A DNA stretch of 64,000 bases. Source: Azorinus chamasolen. Lineage: Eukaryota > Mollusca > Bivalvia > Cardiida > Solecurtidae. The notes beneath the pieces were generated by a model. The model saw only the letters and a list, made by a program, of their open reading frames with translations. It was not told the origin of the DNA and ran no database searches. The translations under genes and the position numbers were made by a program. The DNA lies in NCBI GenBank assembly GCA_963576725.1, contig OY755252.1, positions 46,842,140 to 46,906,139 on the forward strand. Reading direction: 5' to 3'. Position 1 is the first letter of the stretch. Every line of letters begins with the position of its first letter. Below are positions 48,401 through 59,648 of this stretch, in pieces.

Positions 48401-49463
48401 TACTTCATACATGTACACATGCGCGCACACGCATGCGCCCCTCCAATACAAACTACACGCATACACATACTATCAACATACTAGCACGTGCGCACATTCA
48501 TACTCACATAGACACACAAATACAGACACAAAATTATTTTATTACACTTCAGGTTGTTATTACAATTCAGGTCGACCACCAATTGTAATAACGTTTTCGC
48601 ATCATAACCAGTTTTGTAATAAAAATTTCTAAGTCGTTGTACTATCATCTAGAACATCTGATGTATTACTTCATACATGTACACATGCGCGCACACGCAT
48701 GCGCCTCTCCAATACAAACTACACGCATACACATACTATCAACATACTAGCACGTGCGCACATTCATACTCACATAGACACACAAATACAGACACAAAAT
48801 TATTTTATTACACTTCAGGTTGTTATTACAATTCAGGTTGACGACCAATTGTAATAACGTTTTCGCATCATAACCAGTTTTGTAATAAAATTTCTAAGTC
48901 GTTGTACTATCCTCTAGAATATCTGATGTTTTACTTCATCCATGTACACATGCGCGCACACGCATGCGCCCCTCCCATACAAACTACACGCATACACATA
49001 CTATCAACATACTAGCACGTGCGCACATTCATACTCACATAAACACACAAATACAGTCACAAAATTATTTTATTACACTTCAGGTTGTTATTACAATTCA
49101 GGTTGACCACCAATTGTAATAACGTTTTCGCATCATAACCGGTTTTGTAATAAAATTTTCTAAGTCGTTGTACTATCCTCTAGAATATCTGATGTTTTAC
49201 TTCATACATGTACACATGCGCGCACACGCATGCGCCCCTCCCATACAAACTACACGCATACACATACTATCAACATACTAGCACGTGCGCACATTCATAC
49301 TCACATAGACACACAAATACAGACACAAAATTATTTTATTACACTTCAGGTTGTTATTACACTTCAGGTTGACGACCAATTGTAATAACATTTTGGCATC
49401 ATAACCAGTTTTGTAATAAATTTTATTACAATTCCGGTTGTTATTACAATTCAGGTTGCAACA
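45431..49463 (-). repeat. Satellite A array, right arm
   Basis: About 15 units in inverted orientation to the left arm, period about 265 bp, each with CGTTTTCGCATCATAACCAG or a close variant. 45,431-45,560 mirrors the left-arm junction (GTGAAGTCAAGCAGGCAAAG). The unit next to the terminus is the one most like the left terminal unit. Confidence 0.9.
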
Positions 49464-50210
49464 GTGGTCGTATAAATCATAATTCCTCGCTTAAAATTAT
49501 ATGGCGACTTACGGTCTGTAAAAATAGGATGCAATTTACGGCAGTCATAGTCAAAATATACTACCGCCGCCATAGTTATCTCTTGATTTAAGTGATTTGC
49601 AGCTGCCGTTCTGCAGTCATAGACCAAATATGACTGGAGTTTAATACCTCTCTCACATTTGCCATGACAGCCGTATGGTTTATTAATTTTATGGCCAATA
49701 GAATTTCTACGGATACCACAGAATTCCTATGATCAAATACTGCAGTGGTCATCTATGCTACGGCCGCCGATTTTGTGGAGGCAGAAAAACTGACGGCTGC
49801 CAAACGGCCTTTGAAGAGATTATACGCTTGGACCGTGTGGCGTATGTATGGCCGACCTACGGCGCCCGTGCAGTCGCCTTCTTGTTGACGTATTGTTTTT
49901 GAAAAAAAACCACACAAAAACCCCCCACAAAACAACATTCACAACGCGGTGCGTTGTACGGTCTCAATGCGGTCAGTCTTGCGCTGCCGCTACACAATTG
50001 GTTGTTAAAAACTAAGGCGGTCATGGAAATGGAAACTCCTCGCTTAAAATTCTATGGTAACAGTACGACCTGTAAACATAGGATACGCTATACAGCGCCC
50101 GTGTTGGCGCTGCAGATTTTCTACGGCCACCTCAAAAATATCCCAATTTCATTGATTTATGGCAGCCATACTTGGTCGTAGAGCAAATGTGCCTTGGTAT
50201 AATGAATTGG
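49464..50210 (+). repeat. Target repeat, right half, and an unoccupied related copy
   Basis: 49,464 on continues the interrupted repeat (GTGGTC, then AATTCCTCGCTTAAAATTAT and GGTCTGTAAAAATAGGATGC). A related copy without insertion occurs at about 49,965-50,110 (CGGTCAGTCTTGCGCTGCCG ... CTACACAATTGGTTGTTAAA ... ACTCCTCGCTTAAAATTCTA). No gene. Confidence 0.75.
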
Positions 50211-50301
50211 ACAACTACGACATTCTGCTTTCAGGATTACATAATGCCTTTATGGCATAACTGCTGACAAAGCGGTCAGCATAGTGCATCATCGTGATAT
50301 T

Positions 50302-50616
50302 CAGTTGAACTTCTATAGCTCGAGCTTCAAGCGACCATGGTTACACCACCGAGATATCAGAAGTTATCCGATTTCTTATTTCAACAAAAAGAAAAAAGTT
50401 CATAGCTTTAATGCAAGTCTTAAGTAATACTGATAGTTCCTGTAGGAGCGTTTAGCATTTCTACCGACCAGCTAAAGCTGTCTCGTATGTTTCTTGATAT
50501 GTACTTTGATACAGTTTAGAACATTTATGTATTGCAAATTTTGGAAGGGCCAACATTTTTGTTCAAGTTATCCCGAAGGTCGATTAATCCAAGTTCGATA
50601 TATCGGTGTCTAACTG
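50302..50616. repeat. P2 MITE-like repeat, copy 1
   Basis: The left end GTTGAACTTCTATAGCTCGA and the right part AAGTTCGATATATCGGTGTC are roughly inverted. The body shares GAGATATCAGAAGTTATCCG-like, TTATCCGATTTCTTATTT, AAGCTGTCTCGTATG and TTTTGGAAGG with 53,300-53,590. Confidence 0.55.
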
Positions 50617-50804
50617 TATCACTTCTCTCCAACACTAACATGATAGAAAGCTTCATACTTAAGCTGTGTACATACACATATTGCACGGATCTGAACAGAG
50701 CATATATTGCAATTAAGTATGTTTACTTGACACTGTTTGCCGTTTTTACTATTGAAAACACTTACAGTGTCAATACAATAAAGTCAATATATTCTGAAAG
50801 TGGG

Positions 50805-51020
50805 GCATCTTCGAAAGCAAAATTAGCAATGTTGAAAGAGCAAATTGCAGATTCGGTTTTTATTGAGGGTGTTTATGAGTAGTAATTAAAAGTGCAACAC
50901 TACTCACGCCCTCCCTAGCACCGGCTTAAGCAGTATTCAATTTTCAAAACTCACAACACCAAAATTAATTACATGTATCCCGAAGGACCAGGTAACAGAA
51001 CAACACTGAGAATGAAATAC
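50805..51020 (+). repeat. R1 dispersed repeat copy
   Basis: Contains TTTATGAGTAGTAATTAAAA, GCAACACTACTCACGCCCTC, GCACCGGCTTAAGCAG and ATCCCGAAGGACCAG in family order. 51,021-51,840 holds nothing recognised; an acceptor-like TTTTTGCAG at 51,849-51,857 could mark a 5' leader exon of the galactosyltransferase. Confidence 0.6.
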
Positions 51021-52051
51021 GGGCGATTTTTCACGAGCACACAAGCACTTAACATCTGCTGTTTTGAAGTATATAAATTCTGGAAGTCAAACCACGTTAC
51101 ATCATCAGCCAATAGTTTGCAGTCAGTTACACGTATATAGTGGATATTGAATGAAGTCACGATTCATATTAAAATCGTACACTTTTTCGTGAACTTTTTG
51201 TAATTTCAAGGGGCGTGCACGTATAATAGAACAGAGCTTTAATACCCGTGACCCGTTACGAAATGGGTTTTATTTTTTACAAGAGTGGGTGTAGATGGAT
51301 ACCATGGAAAGGTACTTACTATGGACATTAACATCTGTTTTGGAGTGACGTAGAACATTAGAATTAAATCTGGAGCAAGTATAAGATAATTTCGGTAAAT
51401 AAATAACTTTTCCATTACTTTGTTCCCATTGACCTTAACGTTGATGACTCCGTTGCTCTTGTTAAAATATGTGTACCTGTTTTATGAGAGAGCATATCGT
51501 GTGCCACACACGCCGCACGCGTGTTTTGATACCCAAGATGTATGCATTAGAGAACACGCTATATATATAATGCACTGACAAATTATAGCGAGCATAAACA
51601 TGCTTAAGCATAAGCTTAACTTGAGTAATAGCATAAATTAGTATAAGGGAACATCATTAGTCTATTCGTACTAAGATATCTTCAGATGGATATTTAAAAC
51701 AGATGGTAGCTTAACGCAGGTCGAGAGCAATGGAGACAGCTTCTTTCGCTCTGTATTAAGAAATCAACTGCTATATATAATATGATAATGGTCACTCAAG
51801 GCATTCCCTCTTTTATGAATTACTGCTGAATAAATGATATCGTGTATGTTTTTGCAGATTTATGGCTTGGAAATCTCATCAGCTTCCAGGAAGAAACAAA
51901 TACCAACATGTAAAACTACGGAACATACTGTCAATATGACATTTTGATGAGTTGTGTGAAGTATACCAGGGAGTGTCAAAACTATTACTGTTTCCACGTT
52001 GACCTCAGTGACTTTCTGAATTAACTTAAGGTTTTTTTTACAATTTTTGTT

Positions 52052-52430
52052 ATGCAAGGAAAACATATTCAAATGTCACCACTTGCCTATTGTACTTCGA
52101 AATACACCAAAGTGTTACTGGTATTGACATTTGCGTGTGTTGGCGTACAGTACCTGTTCAACACTCTCTATGTAACAAAGATACCAACGTCAATGGCGAA
52201 TTTGATCGGAATGGACAAGAGTGGATTCGGATTCTTCTTGCCGCGACCAGTCACTCTGAACCTTTTTGATCAGGGAGTGAGCACCACACCGCCTCTAGAA
52301 CTGTGTCCAATCGTTCCACCCGCCCTGAGTAAGATTATAGTATCATACTTGAATACTAGGGAAGTCAGCAGTGTAGCTGAATATCAATGTAATGTACACC
52401 CCATAGGCTTTAGTCAGACCCAATCATTTG
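52052..52430 (+). CDS. B4GALT: Beta-1,4-galactosyltransferase, exon 1
   Basis: Codes for residues 1-126 plus one base. A short cytoplasmic tail is followed by a hydrophobic segment VLLVLTFACVGVQYLF (about 21-36), then a stem ending in CPIVPPALSKI, the family CPxxPPxL landmark before the catalytic domain. Beta-4-galactosyltransferases are type II Golgi proteins that move galactose from UDP-Gal to GlcNAc. The exon ends TTTG|GTAAAA in phase 1, matching the next acceptor (G|AG gives Glu127). The ATG at 52,052 is the first in frame; a second Met at codon 8 also precedes the membrane segment. The stem has no close family match by eye, as is normal for this region. Confidence 0.75.
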
Positions 52431-52720
52431 GTAAAAAAACGAAAATACTAATTTACTTGAGAACACAAGCATTTAGAATTGTGTGATTTTATAATATTTG
52501 TGTTTAAAGAAAGGATGCTCTCCACAGGATAAATGTTACCTAGGTACGTACGTGCATATCACTAACTACGCTCCTTAAAATAATACATCTATATATAGCT
52601 TCCCGAAATAGTCTAATTGTGGTTCATTAAACCTATATTCCATATTCATTTTTATAACGGCGCATTGACACTGGGATTGTTGGCAATAGTAGAAACTGTA
52701 GCATCACATTTGTATTATAT

Positions 52721-53035
52721 CATACATGAGCAAATATAGCAGACCATGTTCAGTCGCCTGAACTATGCATATCATACATGAGCAAATATAGCAGACCATG
52801 TTCAATCGCCTTAACTGTGCATATCATAAATGAGCAAATATAGCAGACCATGTTCAATCGCATGAACTATGCATATCATACATGAGCAAATATAACAGAC
52901 CATGTTCAGTCGCTTGAACTATGTATATCATACATGAGCAAATATAGCAGACCATGTTCAGTCGCCTTAACTGTGCATATCATAAATGAGCAAATATAGC
53001 AGACCATGTTCAGTCGTTTGAACTATGTGTATCCT
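52721..53035 (+). repeat. Minisatellite, 52 bp unit, six copies
   Basis: Unit starts CATACATGAGCAAATATAGC and continues AGACCATGTTCAGTCGCCTG. Starts are at 52,721, 52,773, 52,825, 52,877, 52,929 and 52,981, so the period is exactly 52. Confidence 0.9.
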
Positions 53036-53071
53036 GCTTGCAAAGGCGTCGGCTGCCATGTTTATTGAGTA

Positions 53072-53260
53072 CAGTAAAACCTCTCTATAACGGCCACTAT
53101 ATTGTGTTAATTAGTTGGTATATAGGGTAGGTGGCTGCTTAAATCAAGGTGAAAGTATAGGAGCGTTCTGTTTTACTTTCACCTTGCTTTAAACGGCCAC
53201 CTGCCTTTAACACAAAAATACTTAATGTAAATTAGTGGTCGTTATAGAGAGGTTTTATTG
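53072..53260. repeat. P1 pogo-like MITE, copy 1
   Basis: 189 bp between TA dinucleotides. Left end CAGTAAAACCTCTCTATAAC; the right end reads, inverted, CAATAAAACCTCTCTATAAC. Inner arms AGTGAAAGTA-like and TACTTTCACCTTG flank a degraded GGAGCGTTCTG centre. TA target and CAGT ends fit Tc1-mariner/pogo. Confidence 0.85.
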
Positions 53261-53299
53261 TATATGTATCGACGAAGCAGATAACCCCAACATGAGGGT

Positions 53300-53590
53300 T
53301 TCTACACGAACATTGACTTTCGATATCTTGAACTTCAGGGCACCACGCTTCGAGATAACAGTATTTCGAGTTATCCGATTTCTTATTTGAACAATTCCTA
53401 GCTTAATGTAGGTCTAAAGTGCTGTTGAAAGCTCTGGAGCTATTAACATTATTTTGACCAGCATTAAGCTGTCTCATGCGCTTCTTGATGTGTTAAGTGA
53501 TACATTTTAGACAATTCTGTACTGTAACTTTTGGAAGGATCGACGTTTTAATTCGAGTTATTTCCAGGTTCGAGTTATAGAAGTTCATTT
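53300..53590. repeat. P2 MITE-like repeat, copy 2
   Basis: Ends in GGTTCGAGTTATAGAAGTTC, inverse of the ATCTTGAACTTC-type start. Shares TTATCCGATTTCTTATTTGA, AAGCTGTCTCATGCG and TTTTGGAAGGATCGACG with copy 1. Confidence 0.55.
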
Positions 53591-53999
53591 GTACTTTCAT
53601 TCTGCTTTAATTAATACTTTACCTAGAGTATATCAATTTAAGAATTAATGACAATATAAGTATTTATTAGATGAATTATGTATATGGCCTTTCTATACAG
53701 GTACATGACTTTTTTGTATAATCATAAATGTAGCATTACATAAGCACAATGAGTAGTTTCGATATAATCAGCTAGCCCCAACAGGAACTCTTGGTCTACT
53801 TTGTTTTCAATTCCGTAAGTAATCCTTTCAAGCAAGTACACGGTAAACATTCAACCTTTAAAAGCTTCAACCTTAAATGGCCCCGAAATTATAAAACCTG
53901 TTGCTTAAGTCTGGGACCGTTCTCAAGCATGTGCTTGCTCAGAATCTGACCAAACAGTTACTTGAGAATGACCTCAGACTCAGACGTTTTATAACCTTG

Positions 54000-54160
54000 G
54001 ACCCTGGTCTCTGTAAAAGTCCTTTTATGAAACTATTGTGATCAATAGGGCATTTGATCCATAGGACTACATCATTCTTAAAATTTGCTTGTTTTGCTAG
54101 CAAATGTCCCCTTTCAGTAAGTTTATTCAAATAGGTTGGATCTAATCTAAAATTAGCATA
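54000..54160 (+). repeat. M1 MITE, partial copy
   Basis: GAAACTATTGTGATCAATAG, a degraded GGGCATTTGATCCATAGGA centre and TTCAAATAGGTTGGATCTAA are in family order; the second stem arm is lost. Confidence 0.6.
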
Positions 54161-54785
54161 TCAATGAATGTTATTAAATTATTTATTATCATTAAATTAT
54201 CATAAAAACAAAATAAAACAAACTTTAACCTGTTTCCCAAACTTTGTTTCTGTAAAACAGAAAAACTTTATGCTGATGAATTAGAGTTAAAATACCACTC
54301 GGTCAGTCCTTACATCAGTGCTTTGATCTGGATTTACTCTGTTTGCAAATGTGCAAAGACACGTCTATATTAAACGTATAATTAAAATACACAGTAGAGA
54401 ATCTCTTAAGGAACCACTCCATGCATCTTTGAAGAAAGGTGGTTCCCGTATAGGAACTGATTGCACAACTTGCATTAAGACATCGACTATTTTAAAAGAT
54501 CAGACTCAGAACTCATTTGAGTTGTCATATCAGTATGCCATTATTATACAATGGATTGTTTTCAAAATAATAAACTACAGCTGTACGAGGTTTTGCTCAA
54601 GTCACATGTTTGACATATTTTATATACATGCATATAACATGCACACATGTCATTCAATAATTGAAAAGGAGGTTACTTCTTCAACGTTTATGTTTTACTC
54701 GGTATGTTATAGTCTACAAATGTTTTCCAAAGAAAAGTATATTGACACATACATTTAACAATAAAACAATTGTTACTATCTAGTC

Positions 54786-55035
54786 TTAACCCTTCGCTTG
54801 CTATTCGCGTCAATATACCTACCTGTAAATAGTGAAGACCCAGATGAGACAGCTCCTGCAGGAGCTGTCTCATCAGGGTCTGCACTATTTACAAGTTGAT
54901 TATGCAACCAGTGCACTCCACATCAGTGATTGTGCAGCGAAATACTTGTACACAGTGAAGATATATGTAATTATACAACAGGGCATTGGTAAAGAAGGAG
55001 AAATGTATTTTAAAATTCAGCAAGCGAAGGGTTAA
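54786..55035. repeat. M4 MITE with TTAA ends
   Basis: 250 bp with perfect 17 bp inverted ends TTAACCCTTCGCTTGCT. The central hairpin is CAGATGAGACAGCTCCTGCA / GGAGCTGTCTCATCAGGG, extended outward by GTAAATAGTG and CACTATTTAC. piggyBac-type TTAA target. Confidence 0.88.
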
Positions 55036-55176
55036 ATATGTGTTTTTTATTTTAGTAGCGAGTTCTAAATTAATAAGATTTATTCAGCACATAGTGCCGA
55101 CCTAGATCTGATTAGGATTGACACTGTGAAATGTTTGCTGTGCATGATATAACAATTTTGGCAGAAACTGTAGAAT

Positions 55177-55357
55177 CAGGGTCCATGCTTATAAAACTTT
55201 TAGTTGAATCTGAGTTCGTTCTCAAGTTTTTGATTGGTCAGATTTGAGCCTTTGGCTCAAATCTGACCAATCAAAAGCTGAGAACTCGAATCTGACCAAT
55301 CAAAAGCTTGAGAACGAAACTCAGACTCAACTAAAAGCTTTATAAGCATGGGCCCTG
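55177..55357. repeat. 181 bp inverted repeat (hairpin MITE)
   Basis: Outer arms CAGGGTCCATGCTTATAAA / TTTATAAGCATGGGCCCTG, inner arms TTTTGATTGGTCAGATTTGA / TCAAATCTGACCAATCAAAA around CCTTTGG. One arm has an extra direct copy of TCTGACCAATCAAAAGCT. A fragment of the same family is at 53,895-54,005. Confidence 0.8.
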
Positions 55358-55572
55358 ATCTATATAATCCCATGAGCTAACACAGCACTGATCAGAGGGT
55401 TCCCACAGGAGCCGTCTAATCTTAGTGTGCTATGTCTACAAAGACGTGAAGATGTGCCTCTACAACGTACATGGCTAATAAAACGGGAATGGAGTTAGAG
55501 CAAAATATAGTTTTCACAGCAGGTAAAGAGTTACCTTTTTGTGTACGACAGTGTACAATTACTTTTAAACAG

Positions 55573-55805
55573 AGGGAAAAGTATCAGTCAACACATCGAT
55601 TCCTTCCTGGGTATATCTAGAGGAAGAAAACCAGAGAGTAGAACTAGGTGGGCGATTCAAACCCCGGGACTGTATAGCAAGGAGCCGAGTCGCCATCATC
55701 ATACCATTCAGGGACCGTGAAATCCACCTAAAACTCTTCCTTCAAAACCTCCACCCTTTCCTGGAGCGCCAACAGCTTGATTATGGTATCTATGTGGTCG
55801 AAATG
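55573..55805 (+). CDS. B4GALT: Beta-1,4-galactosyltransferase, exon 2
   Basis: Codes for residues 128-204. It opens the catalytic domain with LGGRFKPRDCIARSRVAIII, then PFRDRE (171-176), where the family consensus is PFRNR or PYRNR, so Asn is replaced by Asp. It continues HPFLERQQLDYGIYVVE, a very well conserved family stretch. The acceptor CTTTTAAACAG ends at 55,572 (TTTTAAAC is a weak pyrimidine tract). The exon ends GAAATG|GTGAGT in phase 0. Confidence 0.92.
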
Positions 55806-56099
55806 GTGAGTACCCTCGGCACGTTCTTTCATACCTAATGCATTTAGAAGTGGTTACTAAGTTGTAAAATATCACTCAAAGCATGTAGCCGAAACAGGAA
55901 GTAGCTGAGGTATGTGTTGCTCCAATGGCATCTATGTACGTGCAGTTAAATAGTGAACATTATAATCTTGTGTCGCTCACGTGAACTCTTTGTACATGTA
56001 GTCAAATAATGGGAAGTAATTTAAGTGTCGCTCACACGGAATCTTTATACATGTAGTAAAATGCAGTAAAGTGCAATCTAGTCATGTGTCATTCCTACA

Positions 56100-56335
56100 A
56101 AATATTTTAAGGAATATACATGTCACTCAAATGGAACCTAGTACATACAATAACGTTAAGCAGCTAGTCTCGTGTCGTTCAAGGGAAACTAGTACATACA
56201 ATAACGTTAAGCAGCTATTTTCGTGTCTTTCACAGGGAACCTAGTACATACAATAACGTTAAGCAGCTATTATCGTGTCGTTCACACGGAATCCTAGTAC
56301 ATACAATGGCGTTATGCAGCTGACAAAGAATATTG
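56100..56335 (+). repeat. Minisatellite in intron 2, about 52 bp unit
   Basis: Four units with CTAGTACATACAATAACGTT and AAGCAGCTATTxTCGTGTCG; starts at 56,151, 56,202, 56,254 and 56,306. Confidence 0.85.
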
Positions 56336-56369
56336 GACATTTATTCAACTATCGAGTAAACTCTGTTTA

Positions 56370-57565
56370 CATCCTACGAGTTATATAAAGACCAGTTAAC
56401 AAAAGTGGTACATAAAGACCAGAGTACATTAGGGAATATATAAAGACCAGAACATAATATGGGGTGTATAACAACACTGAGAATGAAGTACGGGCGACAT
56501 TTTACGGCCGCCACACAAAAACTTAATAGGTTAAGAAAGCATTTTGGTATAGACCAGTGGGGATTTGGGGTGTATAAAGACTAGAAGGCAATAGGAAGTG
56601 TATAAACGCCGAACCAGATGACATTAATTGTATATACAGGTTAGATGTCATTAGAAGATCGACACGTGTGGCAGTTATATAAGGTTTAACGTGTGCGATA
56701 TCAACATTGGATACATACAATTATTGTAGGATAATACAGGGGGCACATTAATTAAATGCATTTTAAGGCGTATATATAAAGGATTATATAAAGACCTAAT
56801 GCCAGTTTTGGTATATAGAGACCAGGAGGCATTTAGGGTATATAAAGGTCATAAGGTATTTGGAGAATACGGAGTGTCAAAAAATAACCGAACCCGGGTT
56901 CAATTTTGTAGTTCAATTAAAGTAAAGAGACAATTTAAAATATTAATAAGCAGCTCTGTATATATCTGTGTATATTTTGGTCAAAATGTCTCTTAAAATA
57001 TGTATTGGTATTAAATATATGAGAATTTTAATGGAAATATATTTAATCCCTTTTATACATGCTATTAATTTGTTTCACATCAATGGTGGTTATTTCTACA
57101 ACCTGGACATCGTTTTTTCCTGATAAAGCCCAGTGAATCTTGGTAATGATATGCATTTGGGGTATGCAAAGACCAGATGACATTAGGGAGTGCATATAGA
57201 CCAGAAGTATTAGGGGTATATACATCTTAGAGGGAATTAGGAAATATATAATTATTTTTGTTGTATGTAAAGACCAGGTGACATCAAGGGTATAAAATAG
57301 ATACCATAAGGGTATAAGCTATTATGGGACGTAAAATACCATAAAGCCATACAGCATTTGGAGTATATAAAACAGAATGTAGTTTGGGTATGTATAGACT
57401 AGATGACATTAGGTGTACATAACGAACAGTTGGCATAAGGGATATATAAAGAACAGATAACATAATGAGATATATACGAGATCAGGTCGCATTGGGATAT
57501 ATAAAAAATAGATGGCATTGGGGCATATAAAAAGCAGATGGGATTTAAGACAACATAAAGATGGA
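56370..57565 (+). repeat. Long degenerate array (TATATAAAGACCAGATGACATTAGGG)
   Basis: About 1.2 kb in which TATAAAGACCAG, GATGACATTAGG and GGGTATATA recur every 30-50 bp with heavy drift, interrupted at 56,465-56,525 by an R1 tail fragment (ACACTGAGAATGAAGTACGG). Non-coding. Confidence 0.75.
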
Positions 57566-57633
57566 GCCCGGGTCATGAGTGATATAGCCAGTTCTGACCA
57601 TGTTTTATCTCATGGAATCTCTCGGATCTGGGC

Positions 57634-57840
57634 TTAACCTTTAGGTTGCTATAGGCGGATGAGTGAATACCTATGAAAACAGTTTGGATCCAGATGAGAC
57701 GCCACTCGGCGTCTCATCAGGATCCAAACTGTTTGACACCTTGATTGCATTTTTGTAGACAAAATAATTATAGCTTGAATTTTGAAAATGAAGTAGGTAA
57801 AAATTTCTGTAAAAATAATTTGTTCAACAGGCTAAAGGTT
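57634..57840. repeat. M2 MITE copy
   Basis: Starts TTAACCTTTAGGTTGCTATA and ends CAACAGGCTAAAGGTT with the last AA lost. The central hairpin is ATCCAGATGAGACGCCACTC / GGCGTCTCATCAGGATCC. Confidence 0.8.
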
Positions 57841-58298
57841 CTGAGCCGTATATATTCTATAACGTATTTATAATGTATGTGATTGACGCACAATATAGTA
57901 TTCGAGTGCAAGTATCATTGACAGTGAAGCGTGCCTAAACCCTTTCTCTAATAAAGATTTATGTATGAATTGATCTCTTTATAAGTAGTCATTAATTTGA
58001 TTGTATGATTTTCTATTTGACGTTGACCATGCATTTAGTTTCCACATACATGTACCTTAAAGACCGGGATTAATACTCATTAGAACGTATGGATACGAAG
58101 GGAATAAGTGTAACAATGTTTCAACTTAACCAAACATTCTCCTAGCAGAACGGAGAACTAATCTAGTATAAATCTGGTACAGTTCTCGTTAATGTCAGAG
58201 GCAGCTTTAAGTTGGATCATACGTTTCAGTTTGACATTTTGCTGTTCGCAAATGACAGTAAGAAGGCAAAAGAAATAATGAAGGTTTATTATGGACCA

Positions 58299-58535
58299 TT
58301 AAGCTATTCCCTCATATTGACGACTTTTGACGACTCTGTAAAAGTCATTTTATGAAACCATTGTGATAAATAGAGCATTTGCTCCTATAGGAGCAAATGC
58401 TCTATTTATCACAATGGTCTCAAACTAGAAAAATCTAAAATTTTCCTTTTATCTAGTTAATGCTCCTTTTCGGTATATTTATTCAAAGAGGTTGTGTCTA
58501 AAAATAGCCTATGTGGTAAAGGGTTTAACAACTTT
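58299..58535. repeat. M1 MITE copy
   Basis: Starts TTAAGCTATTCCCTCATATT and ends TGTGGTAAAGGGTTTAA. The central 60 bp hairpin is almost perfect: CCATTGTGATAAATAGAGCA, TTTGCTCCTATAGGAGCAAA, and the inverse arm. Confidence 0.85.
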
Positions 58536-58599
58536 CTCCAGCAAATATTTAGTACATTAGGGTCTCATTTAAGTAACCACGTGGTTACTAAACATAAGA

Positions 58600-58804
58600 A
58601 ACTGTAAAAGCAGAAACGTCATAATGAGTAAAGGAGATAAATAAATGCAAATCTCAATGGAATAAAGCACATATATTGAAAAAGAGTTTGAGAAAAAAAA
58701 GTGAAGTCTCTGATCAGACGCCGCCTTGAAAAGGCGGCGTCTGATCTGGAACTGCACTATTTGTCGTGGTGTATTTATGCGACACCGGCGGTGAAATGGT
58801 TAAA
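58600..58804. repeat. M5 hairpin MITE, copy 1
   Basis: The central hairpin GATCAGACGCCGCCTT / AAGGCGGCGTCTGATC closes on GAA. The right part GACACCGGCGGTGAAATGG ends in TTAA at 58,801. Copy 2 is at 60,715-60,909. Confidence 0.75.
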
Positions 58805-58834
58805 CCCGTATAACTCTGAACACATAACGTCGGT

Positions 58835-59045
58835 TCAAACTATTCCATACTAGGCGTGTACATTGAGCGACAAAGGGAACAATCAGTTAACACCTTTGTA
58901 AACAGTTTTCTTGACGTCACATCCGGATCTAAACTGTTTGACACACCGATTGTATTTTGGTAGACATATTGATTATTGTTTGAATTTTGAAAATATAGAG
59001 GATGGAAGCTTGTGTAAAATGTTTTGTACGACAGGCTAAGCGTTC
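58835..59045. repeat. M2-like MITE, diverged copy
   Basis: GATCTAAACTGTTTGACACA, CGATTGTATTTTGGTAGACA and TTTGAATTTTGAAAAT follow the M2 right-half order; the hairpin centre is lost. Confidence 0.55.
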
Positions 59046-59136
59046 GTAACCGCAGTTCTCTATATGAATAGCATTTGCAAGTAAAACTAGATCCAAAATA
59101 GTCGCATATGAAATTGTGTATCGCTGGTTGTTTCAG

Positions 59137-59324
59137 GCTTCTGGTGTGAAGTTCAATAGGGCGCTGCTTATGAATGTGGGGTTCGTCGAGGCCCTGAAAC
59201 ATCATGATTACCAGTGTTTTATCTTCCACGACGTGGACCTTATTCCAGAGGACGACCGAAATTTGTACACGTGTCCCAAGAACCCACGTCACATGTCTGT
59301 GGCTGTCGACAAATTTGGCTATAA
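59137..59324 (+). CDS. B4GALT: Beta-1,4-galactosyltransferase, exon 3
   Basis: Codes for residues 205-266 plus two bases. FNRALLMNVGF (210-220) corresponds to the family FNRAKLLNVGF signature. FIFHDVDLIPEDDRNLYTC contains the DVD metal-binding motif (236-238), which coordinates Mn2+ with UDP-Gal. HMSVAVDKFGY leads to the next exon. The acceptor TTGTTTCAG ends at 59,136 and the donor is AA|GTACGT, phase 2. Confidence 0.94.
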
Positions 59325-59648
59325 GTACGTCTATACATATACACATGCTAGCACAGCAGAACCTACCTTACACGACCATAACTTGATTGGGCAAATGAAT
59401 CGTAACATGTAGGTGGCTGCTTAACCAATTATCTCCGACTGACGCCTTGACGTTTTGCGCCTCTGTAAAACACGTTTGAAATACACGCGTTTATGCTGTA
59501 TAATGCTGTATATATCATAATGGTATCAAATTTACACTTTTCGGTAGTTTAATCAAAGAGGTTGGGTCTAAAACTTATCTAGGTTTGATTTAATGCAGGC
59601 CAAATTTAATGCAGGGATAGAAGCTTTCTGCATTACTTTTGACCAGCA

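Larger units (their letters stand above)
34673..49463. mobile_element. 14.8 kb composite foldback element with satellite arms
   Basis: Termini are inverted: the left begins TGTTGCAACCTGAATTGTAA and the right end is its reverse complement, ending TTGCAACA at 49,463. At least the outer 330 bp of the two ends match almost perfectly. Both sides are flanked by GTGGTC (34,667-34,672 and 49,464-49,469), a 6 bp target duplication. A related repeat at 49,965-50,110 carries the corresponding site once (GCGGTC at 50,017) with no insertion. The arms, about 6.2 kb each (34,673 to ~40,850 and ~43,250 to 49,463), hold satellite A outside and satellite B inside in mirror order. The core is a DIRS-type gag/RT fragment. 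TG...CA ends with a 6 bp duplication resemble products of retroviral-type integrases, including Ginger transposases; no integrase is encoded here. Confidence 0.8.
52431..55572 (+). other. B4GALT intron 1, packed with repeats
   Basis: GT-AG intron of 3,142 bp. It holds a 52 bp minisatellite, the P1, P2, M1 and M4 MITEs and a 181 bp inverted repeat. No coding sequence recognised. Confidence 0.65.

Noticed and set aside
49753..50181. Small frames flanking the 14.8 kb element
   Set aside because: They lie in the target repeat and differ between its copies with no shared protein.
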